This document shows, one piece after another, positions 23,159 to 30,422 of a stretch of 30,422 bases of DNA. Source of the DNA: UBA7937 sp034419095 (GTDB lineage: Bacteria > Chloroflexota > Anaerolineae > UBA7937). The stretch spans positions 1 through 30,422 of the forward strand of contig DAOULQ010000100.1 in the NCBI GenBank assembly GCA_034419095.1, given 5' to 3'. The first letter of the stretch is position 1. Each line of letters opens with the position of its first letter. A program made the position numbers and the translations under genes. The notes beneath the pieces were generated by a model, which worked only from the letters and a program-made list of their open reading frames with translations, did no database searches and was not told the DNA's origin.

Positions 23159-25366
23159 ATGAGAAACGTCAAGGGAGTCATCACCAGTCTCCTCGGATCT
23201 GGTGCCTTTTGGTTTTCCCTCCTCTCGTTGCCCGCTAGCCTTCCCCTCCTAAGAGGTGGCTATTTCATCTCCCACGATGGCCTCTTCCACCTCTACCGTC
23301 TAGCGGGTTTGGATAGGGCGCTTCACCAGGGCGTTATCTATCCCCGCTGGTTTCCGGATTTCGCCTACGGCTACGGCCATCCGGTCCTCAATTACTATAG
23401 CCCTCTAGCCTACTATGTAGGGGAGATCTTCCACCTCCTGGGGTTCGGCTATATAGCGTCTACTAGGCTCACCTTCCTGGCCGGTTTTCTCCTCGCCGGG
23501 CTGGCTATCTACCTTCTGGCTCGCGACCTCTGGGGACGATTTCCAGCCCTAGTAGCGGCTGTGGCCTATACCTATGCGCCCTATCACCTGGCAGACACAT
23601 ACGTGCGGGGAGCCCTGGCCGAATCCTTGGCCTTCGTCTTCATGCCTCTCGTCCTTTGGGCTATAGGCAGGCTCTTCAAGCAAAAGAAGGGCACCTACGC
23701 GGTCGTCGCCGCCTTGGGCTATGGAGGACTAATCCTCACCCATAACCTCACTGCCCTCATCTTCGCTCCTCTGTTTTTTGCCTACGCTCTCCTTTGGACC
23801 AAGAGGGAGTTTAGACTCCTGGCCTTGGTTGGACTCTCCTTCTTCTTGGCATTGGGCCTCACAGCCTTCTACTGGCTCCCCGCTCTGACAGAAGCGAGAT
23901 GGGTCGGGCTGGCCGCAGGCTTTGCCTCCACCGGCTATCGCGACCATCTGACCCCCTTGAGGGAGAGCATCTCCCCCTTTCTTCTTTACCGCTATTTCCC
24001 CAATCAGGCAGTAGAAGCTGAGCATCCCCTCAGCCTGGTTCAGGCTTTTTTGCTCCTCATCTCCGTAGTTGCGGTTTTCCGCCTAGCCAAAATGGGGCAG
24101 AAGAAAGCATCTTGGCAGATGGCCCTCTTCCTCTTGATAGCCTCCCTCTCCTTTTTCATGACCCTCACCTACTCCCTCTCTTTATGGAGACCCCTAGAGC
24201 CCCTTCTGGCCTCCCTCCAATACCCCTGGCGGTTCATGGGGATAGCCTCTTTAGGGTTGGCTTTCTTGGCCGGAGGGGTTACCTTCTGGGCTAAGGAAGA
24301 AAGCAAAGGGGACTTCTGGGGTTATGTGGTAGGGGTTTCCTTGATGGCCTTATCGGTTATCGCAGGCCTGGCTCACTTGCCCGCGGAGAGGCTGGAGATG
24401 ACGGATGCAGAGGTAACCGTGGCTCGCATGTGGGAGGAGGATTTCGTTCACCGTCAGATCGGGACCACTTGGACCGCGGAGTACCTACCTGTCTGGGTGA
24501 GGGCCGATCGCTCCGAGATCTCCCTACCCCCTTCAACTCCTAAGGCCCTGGCTCCAAGAGGTTTCGAGGCCCCAAAGGTAGCGGTCATCAAAGAAGGGTA
24601 TCTCTGGTACGAACTGGGGGTGAAGAGCGCGAAAAGCACAACCCTCCGTTTTCATATCTTCTATTTTCCCGGCTGGCAAGGCTACCTGGAGGAGAAGAAG
24701 GTCGATACCTACCCCTCGGGAGAATTTGGACTGGTAACCCTAGATGTGCCCACCGGTGAGCACCAACTGCTCCTCCGCTTCGAGGGGACGCGGGAGCGAA
24801 AACTGGGCAGCGCGCTCTCTCTGGCAATCTTTATTCTGCTCATCCCGGCTTTACTAAAATATAGCCCAAGAAGGCATTTGAGCATCGCCTTTTTGATCAC
24901 GCTCCTATTAGGAGGACTCTTAGCCTGGCACCTTCGGCCCTTCCATTTCGTCACCCAACCCACCAAAGTGGAAGCCAACTTAGAGGGAAAGGCAAGGCTT
25001 TTGGGTTACAATGTGGATAAGGGCACCTACCTTCCGGGAGATGCGGTTAAGGTGACCCTTTATTGGCTCGCCTTGGAGGAGACAACGGAGGATTACAAAG
25101 TGTTCGTCCACCTCATGGATGGAGAAGCCAAGATGTGGGCTCAGGAAGATGATGACCCGGCCTCGGGCTTCACCCCCACTACCCGGTGGATGGCTGGAGA
25201 GCTGATAGCGGACCGCCACGAACTGGTGCTCCCCAAAGAGACGCCCCCTGGATCCTATCGGATATTCACCGGCATGTATGAATACGAGACGGTGCGAAAC
25301 CTAACCCTGTTAGAGGGGGGAACGTCCGACGATAGGATACCCTTAGGGCTGATAGAGGTCCGATAG
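23159..25366 (+). CDS. PTPS-related GT-C-like membrane protein with C-terminal sandwich module
   Basis: A 735-residue protein. The first ~430 residues hold about ten membrane segments with FISHDGLFHLYRL (His39-Asp40, His44) in the first outer loop, followed by YPRWFPDFAYGYGHPVLNYYSPL, the signature of the '6-pyruvoyl-tetrahydropterin-synthase-related' membrane family. Despite that name it looks like a GT-C glycosyltransferase: acidic/His motif in loop 1 and multi-helix body. An outer soluble domain and two further helices (about 545-590) follow. Residues 608-735 (24980-25363) are a sandwich-like module shared with three other proteins here: LLGYNVDKGTYLPGD, VTLYW, VFVHLMD, PTTRW, PPGSYRIFTGMYEY. 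ATG 23159 has GGGAGG (23150-23155) upstream. It follows the radical SAM pair by 81 bases; a TATGAT at 23117-23122 could be a weak internal promoter. Confidence 0.82.
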   Translation: MRNVKGVITSLLGSGAFWFSLLSLPASLPLLRGGYFISHDGLFHLYRLAGLDRALHQGVIYPRWFPDFAYGYGHPVLNYYSPLAYYVGEIFHLLGFGYIASTRLTFLAGFLLAGLAIYLLARDLWGRFPALVAAVAYTYAPYHLADTYVRGALAESLAFVFMPLVLWAIGRLFKQKKGTYAVVAALGYGGLILTHNLTALIFAPLFFAYALLWTKREFRLLALVGLSFFLALGLTAFYWLPALTEARWVGLAAGFASTGYRDHLTPLRESISPFLLYRYFPNQAVEAEHPLSLVQAFLLLISVVAVFRLAKMGQKKASWQMALFLLIASLSFFMTLTYSLSLWRPLEPLLASLQYPWRFMGIASLGLAFLAGGVTFWAKEESKGDFWGYVVGVSLMALSVIAGLAHLPAERLEMTDAEVTVARMWEEDFVHRQIGTTWTAEYLPVWVRADRSEISLPPSTPKALAPRGFEAPKVAVIKEGYLWYELGVKSAKSTTLRFHIFYFPGWQGYLEEKKVDTYPSGEFGLVTLDVPTGEHQLLLRFEGTRERKLGSALSLAIFILLIPALLKYSPRRHLSIAFLITLLLGGLLAWHLRPFHFVTQPTKVEANLEGKARLLGYNVDKGTYLPGDAVKVTLYWLALEETTEDYKVFVHLMDGEAKMWAQEDDDPASGFTPTTRWMAGELIADRHELVLPKETPPGSYRIFTGMYEYETVRNLTLLEGGTSDDRIPLGLIEVR

Positions 25367-25368
25367 AG

Positions 25369-27132
25369 ATGCCCAGCCGATCGATGGGGAAAGACAAAGG
25401 GCTTCTCTTCATCCTCATCGCTTACCTCGTTCTGGCTTCCTGGTATAGCGTCACCATACCTTTGGGGGAGGCCCCTGATGAGGCCCCCCATTACTCCCTC
25501 ATCCGCTACGTGGCCCGAGAGCGAGGATACCCAACAGGGGAGGAGGAGCATGAAGCCTTCCAGCCGCCTCTCTACTACGCCTTGGGGGCACTAGTCACCT
25601 TCTGGATCGATAGCGATGATTTCGTCATCAAGGCCAATACCGACTTCTCTTTTGCCGACCCCAAGGCCCCTCAGAACCTCTTGCTACATACCAGCGCAGA
25701 ATCTTTCCCCTATAGAGGCTGGGCCCTAGCCTGGCACCTAGTGCGGCTGCTTTCGGTCATCATGGGGGCTGTTACGGTAGGAGCCACTTACGCTCTAGCA
25801 AGGGAGATCTTCCCCCGTGATCGATCCATAGCCCTGGGGAGCGCGGCCCTCAACGCCTTCATCCCCCAATTCCTCTTCATCAGCGGGGTGGCTAACAACG
25901 ATAACTTGGCCACCATGCTCTCCTCGCTGACCCTCATCACCATGGTTAGGCTGATCAAAGGAAAGGGAAACCCCCAATCTTTTCCCCTTCTAGGGCTCCT
26001 TTTGGGACTGGGGCTCCTCACCAAGATGAGCCTCCTGGCTTCCATACCCACGGCACTGGTGGTCATCATCCTCCTGGCGCGCCGTTTGGGGTTAAGGGAA
26101 GGAGCAAAAATATGCGGGGGTGTGTTTATCCCCTTCCTCTTGATCAGCGGGCCCTGGTTCCTGCGAAATCAGGCCCTCTATGGCGACCCTTTAGGTTGGG
26201 CCCAGGTGATACGCCTCAACGCCCCCTGGCTGGGCCCTCTGAGCGCAGTAGAGTGGCTCGATTTCTTCAGCGACCTCTATCGCTCCTTCTGGTTATCCTG
26301 GATAGGGATCGAACTGGATATCTGGGTTCACGCCGTCCTGGCTCTAGGGGTCCTCGTCTCCCTAGGGGGTCTGGGGCTTCTGTTTCTCAGGAGAAGGGAG
26401 CTCGAACCACCAGCCCCTGTCCTCCTATCCCTCTTGGCTCTACAGACCGTCCTAGTCTTTGCCGCCCTCCTTCGCTGGGCCACAGTGGTCGACGGAGCCG
26501 ACCAAGCCAGGCTCCTCTACCCCGCTCTATCACCTATGGTTTTGTTCCTCTTCCTGGGATGGAGGCGATGGGTTCCCCCAAGGCAAAACATCGCTCTAGC
26601 CTGCGGAGTAGGGGCAGGGATGTTCCTCCTAGCGATCATTACCCCTATCCGCTACATCGCTCCCCTCTACGCCCCACCTCCCAGACTCGCCCTCTCCCAA
26701 CTAGAGGGGGTAGAGCACCGAGAGGGATTCCAGGTCGGCGATCAAATCAGGCTCCTGGGTTATGAACTCGACGTTCAGACACTCGCACCGGGTGAGACCC
26801 TACCTCTCTTTCTCTACTGGCAAGCCTTAGAGGATATCGACACCGATTACTGGCTTCTTATCCAGATCCTGGACGAGGCTGATCAGCCGCTTCTCACCAA
26901 AGATAGTTCCCTTTCGGCAGGCCGATACTCCACCGACCTCTGGAAGGAAGGAGATATCTTCTCTTTCCAGCACAGGCTATATCTTCCCCCTGATGTGCCT
27001 CCCGGCCAGTATCGCCTAGAACTGGGCATCCACCCCTTCGGCACCTGGGAATGGCTCCCCATTAGGGATGAGAAGGGGACGATCTTAGGGGAGAAAATAA
27101 CCCTTACCGAAGTAAGGGTTATCCCCCAGTAG
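25369..27132 (+). CDS. GT-C-type membrane glycosyltransferase with C-terminal sandwich module
   Basis: A 587-residue protein. A first helix (about 11-30) leads into GEAPDEAPHYSLIRYV (Glu34, Asp37, Glu38, His41), the acidic first-loop motif common in this type of GT-C-like protein, then EAFQPPLYYALGAL. About nine more membrane segments run to about residue 430. Residues 456-587 (26734-27129) are the recurrent module: IRLLGYELDVQTLAPGET, LFLYWQAL, PPGQYRLELGIHPF. The gene begins two bases after the stop of the PTPS-related gene, so they are one operon. GAGGT nine bases upstream is the only ribosome-binding site candidate. Sugar donor and acceptor are unknown; a polyprenyl-phosphate sugar donor is usual for GT-C enzymes. 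Converges with the next gene with only 26 bases between stops. Confidence 0.8.
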   Translation: MPSRSMGKDKGLLFILIAYLVLASWYSVTIPLGEAPDEAPHYSLIRYVARERGYPTGEEEHEAFQPPLYYALGALVTFWIDSDDFVIKANTDFSFADPKAPQNLLLHTSAESFPYRGWALAWHLVRLLSVIMGAVTVGATYALAREIFPRDRSIALGSAALNAFIPQFLFISGVANNDNLATMLSSLTLITMVRLIKGKGNPQSFPLLGLLLGLGLLTKMSLLASIPTALVVIILLARRLGLREGAKICGGVFIPFLLISGPWFLRNQALYGDPLGWAQVIRLNAPWLGPLSAVEWLDFFSDLYRSFWLSWIGIELDIWVHAVLALGVLVSLGGLGLLFLRRRELEPPAPVLLSLLALQTVLVFAALLRWATVVDGADQARLLYPALSPMVLFLFLGWRRWVPPRQNIALACGVGAGMFLLAIITPIRYIAPLYAPPPRLALSQLEGVEHREGFQVGDQIRLLGYELDVQTLAPGETLPLFLYWQALEDIDTDYWLLIQILDEADQPLLTKDSSLSAGRYSTDLWKEGDIFSFQHRLYLPPDVPPGQYRLELGIHPFGTWEWLPIRDEKGTILGEKITLTEVRVIPQ

Positions 27133-27158
27133 ATAAACGCTCTTGGCTCCTCGTAGAT

Positions 27159-30128
27159 CTATTGGCCCACCCTGATGGGGGCCAAGAGTATCCTGTCCCC
27201 TAGAGTATCTCCCCCTTCGTCGACGACCGGGAGACGTTGTCCCGTGGCCGCCTCATACATGCCCATCTCCAGCAGATATTCTCCGGGTGGGGTCTCCGGT
27301 TTGAGGACCATATCGTACTCGTCGGCGATGACTTCGCCCTCAAGCCATCCTGTAGTAGGTAGGGTTCCGTCTCCAGGGAGGCTATCCTTTTGGCCCCAAA
27401 TATGGTTATCCTTATCCAGAAGATGAGTGAAGACGGTGTAAGAGGTGCTCATCTCCGCCAAGGCTTGCCAGTATAGAGTCAAATGTAAAGTCTGGCCAGG
27501 CTTCACCTCCTCGGCGCTCAACTGGTATCCAAGGAACTTGACGCTCTCACCCAACTGAGCGATCAATGGATACTCAATGGGAGGTGGGGTGAATTGACGG
27601 GGGCGTCCCTCTACTTTGACCATTCCCAGGTCGATCTCCCCCTCGATCCCTTTCCGATTCTTTAGAGCGATGACGAGGTGGTATTCCCCCCATGGCAGAT
27701 CGGCCGCTACTGTCAGGTCGTGCCAGTCGCGCCAGAGGTCACCGACTTCCCAGCGACTGGTGGGCCAGTTCCCAGAGGCTGGTTGCTCCTCCTGCTCTGC
27801 CCAGATCAAACCTTGCGCATCCCTCAGTTGCATGAGAACGCTATATTCCTCCACCTGGTCCCAGGTCTCCCAGTAGAGGGTTAAGTGCAAGGTTTCCCCT
27901 GGCGAAAGCCTCTCTCGGTCCAGATCGTAGCCTAGGAGCCTTATGCCCTGGGCTAGATCGGCTGCCGCTTTGACCGAGGGCTCTACCGTTGGTGGTTGCA
28001 GGGGCCTACTTATCTGCAGAGGCCCAAGAGCGAAGGCCCAACCTTGGGGCGCTAGACCCTCGCCCAGAAGGGCCAGCCCTTCCATCGTTTGAGGCTCGTA
28101 CACCCCTATTTCGATATGATACTCTCCTGGTGGCGTGGCCTGCAGGCTGGGCAAGAGATGATAGGTGGTGACCATCTGATCGACCTCCCACTGGGAGGTG
28201 TGCCGATGCTCATTGCTCATCAAGGGCCTGTCCGTTTGCCCTACCAGATGTCCTTTTTGGTCCCTGAGGGCGATAGAGACGTTGTAGTCTTCGGTCATGG
28301 GCTCCTTTACCTGCCAACGCAACAGTAACCACGTCTCCTCCCCACCGGGCGTACCGGCCTGGGCGGTGTGGCCCTCGTAAAAGGTCGGTCCGTGGGCATA
28401 GCCTTGTAATATCAGCCTATCACCAAAGTTGGCTTCTCTGCGGATGATTTCCTGGGGTAAGGTGAAGGTTACCTCTGGGGAGGGAAGTCGATAGGTGAGA
28501 ACCCTATAGCCACGGGAAACCTCCTCTCGCACCTTTTGCCCATGTTTCTCAAAGACGAAGGGTAGCAGATCCCTGGGATCGGCATCGATGTGGCTGCCGT
28601 GGGTCCAGACGATGAAGCGTACCTTGCTCTTACCTCGGCAGACGGCTGTCAAATCAGGGAGGAGGCTCTCCTCGTCGACGATGAGGTAATGATAGGGCAC
28701 CTTTCCTCCATATAGAAAGTCTAAGGTGTAGTCGCGATAATGAGTCCCGTAGATAGTCTTGAAACCGTAGTTGACGGGAAAGAGGTAGACCACCTCCGGG
28801 TCATCGTCTTCATTGATGCGGTGAGCCAGTTCCGTGATCTGCCCATCGAAGGCCCAATAGACTTCATCGCGCTGGGCCCAAATGATGAAGTAATCACGAT
28901 AGGCGGAGTAGGAAGTATAGAGGAGCAAGGCGATGACCAGCAGGGCGAAGGCCGGCTGCAGGAGGCGAGCCGCGGAGCGCCAAATCCCCGGCCAGCGGTG
29001 TCGGAGGTCTAGAGCCTCTACAATGATTAGGGAGGGGAAGATATAGGTTAGAGGGATGGTGCCACAGGAGCGCGTACTATGGGGGATGGGATCCAGGGCG
29101 ATGATGCTGGGCATAACCATAATGGGCAGCCAAAGTAGGAGGAAGAGATAACGCGGCTGATGCCATCGCTTGATGCTCAAAAGAACGCCTGACCAGAAGA
29201 GGAGGGCCAGGGGAGGGTTGAGCAAAGGCCGTCCACTTAAGTTATAAAGCCAGTTTTTGTCGCCCACGAAGCCGAAAAGGCCAAAGTTATAGACAATGCT
29301 CTTAAGCACAAGTGACAAGATTTCTTGTCCACTGACCTCTATGTTCACCCAGACTAGGCTCGCCCGCTGGAAGAAGTCGGCAGGGTGGGTGAGGAAGTGG
29401 AAGCCTAAGGGCGCGAACACTAAGAGCGCGGTGAGGAAGAGAAGGGCCAAGGGACGCCACGAGGTGGTCTCTATACCCCGTCTGACCAAGAGGAGAAAGA
29501 GGAGCAAAAAGAAGGGCACGAAGCGGGCCGCCACGTAGGTATAGAGGGTCAGCCCCAGGAAGAGGCCGCTGATGACATAGCACCAAGGCCGTTTAGTGCG
29601 CAACCCCCGCCAAAGGAAGAGAAAGGACAAAGCCTCTAGCAGAGGCAAGGTGTTGGCTCGAAAACCGATGCGGCTGAGGGTGATATGCCAGTAAGAGATG
29701 GCTAAAAAGAGAGCGGTCAACAGGGCTATCAGCTGCGATCGCCGCTCTCCGTCGGGGCGGAACAGTTCCCTGACCAGAAGGTAGGTGACTAGCACGGTCA
29801 GGCTGCCCAAAAGGGCAGCCGGAAGACGAACCGCCAAAATGGTCCGACCTAGCAGGGCTACAAAGGGGGCGACCAGGTAGATGAAAAGGGATTCTTTGCC
29901 GAAAGAGCGGGGAAAGAAGAGGGAAGGGTGGCCAGCCAGGACCTCCAGGGCATCAAGCCCATTGCCAGCCTCATCGTAGAAGAGCACCGGTATAGCCACA
30001 TCGAGATCATAAAGCCGGAAGAAAGCGGCGAGGATCAAGATGAAGGCCAAAATGGTCACTTCTGCCCAGCGAGGCAACTGCTCCGCCCACCATCGAGTAG
30101 CGTTCTTCACTGCTCGGTTTCGCATCAT
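27159..30128 (-). CDS. large GT-C-type membrane glycosyltransferase with three C-terminal sandwich modules
   Basis: A 989-residue protein, unusually long for a GT-C enzyme. Residues 22-45 form the first helix, LFYDEAGNGLDALEVL (Asp52, Glu53) is the first-loop acidic motif, and about ten further helices run to about 430. A soluble domain (about 430-560) follows. Then come three modules: 568-708 (28427-28005), 725-840 (27956-27609) and 859-989 (27554-27162). Modules 2 and 3 are clearly related: LLGYDLDRERLSPGETLHLTLYW and FLGYQLSAEEVKPGQTLHLTLYW. Module 1 is more diverged but keeps PPGEYHIEIGVYEP. The modules would sit outside the membrane. The ATG at 30128 lacks a good ribosome-binding site; a second ATG follows directly. 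No promoter was recognised in the 93 bases upstream. It may be cotranscribed with the dodecin gene. Confidence 0.84.
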   Translation of the reverse strand: MMRNRAVKNATRWWAEQLPRWAEVTILAFILILAAFFRLYDLDVAIPVLFYDEAGNGLDALEVLAGHPSLFFPRSFGKESLFIYLVAPFVALLGRTILAVRLPAALLGSLTVLVTYLLVRELFRPDGERRSQLIALLTALFLAISYWHITLSRIGFRANTLPLLEALSFLFLWRGLRTKRPWCYVISGLFLGLTLYTYVAARFVPFFLLLFLLLVRRGIETTSWRPLALLFLTALLVFAPLGFHFLTHPADFFQRASLVWVNIEVSGQEILSLVLKSIVYNFGLFGFVGDKNWLYNLSGRPLLNPPLALLFWSGVLLSIKRWHQPRYLFLLLWLPIMVMPSIIALDPIPHSTRSCGTIPLTYIFPSLIIVEALDLRHRWPGIWRSAARLLQPAFALLVIALLLYTSYSAYRDYFIIWAQRDEVYWAFDGQITELAHRINEDDDPEVVYLFPVNYGFKTIYGTHYRDYTLDFLYGGKVPYHYLIVDEESLLPDLTAVCRGKSKVRFIVWTHGSHIDADPRDLLPFVFEKHGQKVREEVSRGYRVLTYRLPSPEVTFTLPQEIIRREANFGDRLILQGYAHGPTFYEGHTAQAGTPGGEETWLLLRWQVKEPMTEDYNVSIALRDQKGHLVGQTDRPLMSNEHRHTSQWEVDQMVTTYHLLPSLQATPPGEYHIEIGVYEPQTMEGLALLGEGLAPQGWAFALGPLQISRPLQPPTVEPSVKAAADLAQGIRLLGYDLDRERLSPGETLHLTLYWETWDQVEEYSVLMQLRDAQGLIWAEQEEQPASGNWPTSRWEVGDLWRDWHDLTVAADLPWGEYHLVIALKNRKGIEGEIDLGMVKVEGRPRQFTPPPIEYPLIAQLGESVKFLGYQLSAEEVKPGQTLHLTLYWQALAEMSTSYTVFTHLLDKDNHIWGQKDSLPGDGTLPTTGWLEGEVIADEYDMVLKPETPPGEYLLEMGMYEAATGQRLPVVDEGGDTLGDRILLAPIRVGQ

Positions 30129-30221
30129 AGAGAGGTGTCAGTTGAGTTCAGGGTGGAGCGTGCCTTTTCAAAGGCTGGGGGTCGAGCAAGCCCAGGTATC
30201 AAATCGTTCCACCCCCTTGGT

Positions 30222-30422
30222 CTACCCCTCCGCCACTTCCTCGACTACAAAGGCGATCTTGACATCAGCCCTATACTGGGTGATACGGCCGTCCTCGACA
30301 ACCGCCGTCTGACTTACCAACTCCACACCCACTATATTCCTTACCGTCTTCGCCGCCTTGGCCACCGCATTCTGCGTCGCCTCCTCCCAACTATTGGAAG
30401 AAGCACCGATCAACTCTATCAC
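30222..30422 (-). CDS. dodecin family protein (N-terminal end beyond right edge)
   Basis: About 66 residues of a dodecin, a small dodecameric flavin-binding and flavin-storage protein. The sequence IELIGASSNSWEEATQNAV, AAKTVRNIVGVELVSQTAVVEDGRITQYRADVKIAFVVEE covers almost the whole family, including the conserved Trp in SWEEA and the QTAVVEDG strand. Family members usually begin three to five residues earlier (M-x-x-K-VIEL), so the true start is probably just outside the window; the GTG at 30420-30422 is in-frame but unlikely. The C-terminus is complete. No upstream context is visible. Confidence 0.9.
   Translation of the reverse strand: MIELIGASSNSWEEATQNAVAKAAKTVRNIVGVELVSQTAVVEDGRITQYRADVKIAFVVEEVAEG

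Noticed and set aside
26112..26765. Plus-strand frame of 217 codons inside the GT-C gene
   Set aside because: Shifted frame within a gene with clear membrane segments; the product is Pro/Arg/Ser-rich and resembles nothing.
27140..27188. 8-bp inverted repeat CTCTTGGC/GCCAAGAG at the convergent ends of two GT-C genes
   Set aside because: The 33-base loop and the lack of a T-run make a terminator doubtful, and one arm lies in coding sequence.
30162..30175. Hairpin GCCTTTTCAAAGGC after dodecin
   Set aside because: Only five usable pairs and no U-run on the minus strand; too weak to call a terminator.
1..30422. CRISPR arrays, insertion sequences, prophage genes or integration sites
   Set aside because: No regularly spaced direct repeats, transposase or integrase motifs, or flanking target duplications were seen on reading both strands.

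Overview
The window reads as a chromosomal stretch from a moderately GC-rich bacterium, most likely a member of the Chloroflexota (an inference from gene families and domain architecture, not from a marker gene). Clues are large GT-C-type membrane glycosyltransferases ending in a recurrent beta-sandwich-like module, a PTPS-related membrane protein, a DUF951 protein, a non-adenylylated-type glutamine synthetase, a methylmalonyl-CoA mutase and tandem B12-type radical SAM proteins. I see no phage, insertion sequence, integrase or CRISPR array. All coding assignments come from reading motifs by eye; no database search was run.

Layout. (1) 1-3751: the 5' end of methylmalonyl-CoA mutase runs off the left edge. 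Divergent from it are glnA, a radical SAM gene overlapping the glnA end, a selenocysteine tRNA (anticodon UCA, 3' CCA encoded) and a Yip1-like membrane protein. (2) 3868-7698, minus strand: a dolichyl-phosphate-mannose-synthase-like GT2 with its own promoter, then an rmlD-like / GT2 / DUF362 operon whose last gene is frameshifted. (3) 7817-9871: a ClC channel with CBS and TrkA-C-like domains, closed by a bidirectional terminator. (4) 14373-10006, minus: two paralogous alkaline-phosphatase-superfamily proteins followed by a flippase-like membrane protein, behind a strong promoter. (5) 18474-14441, minus: DUF951, an MFS transporter and a frameshifted GT-C glycosyltransferase. (6) 18563-27132, plus: M50 protease, prephenate-dehydrogenase-like TyrA, two tandem radical SAM paralogs, a PTPS-related membrane protein and another GT-C protein. 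(7) 30128-27159, minus: a 989-residue GT-C protein with three C-terminal modules, then the end of a dodecin gene at the right edge.

How the genes fit together. More than half of the window looks devoted to the cell envelope: two cytosolic GT2 enzymes, an RmlD-like sugar reductase, four polytopic glycosyltransferase-type proteins, a flippase-like protein and two phosphodiesterase/phosphatase-like proteins. The tandem radical SAM pair lies upstream of two of the membrane glycosyltransferases on the same strand, which suggests a radical-chemistry modification of a lipid or glycan precursor; this is inference. The remaining genes are housekeeping (nitrogen assimilation, aromatic amino acids, Sec decoding, flavin storage, chloride transport).

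Two genes (DUF362 and one GT-C) carry single-nucleotide frameshifts in otherwise well-preserved frames, so sequencing or assembly errors are possible alternatives to real inactivation. Several promoters lie so close to their start codons that 5' leaders would be only about 8-35 nt.
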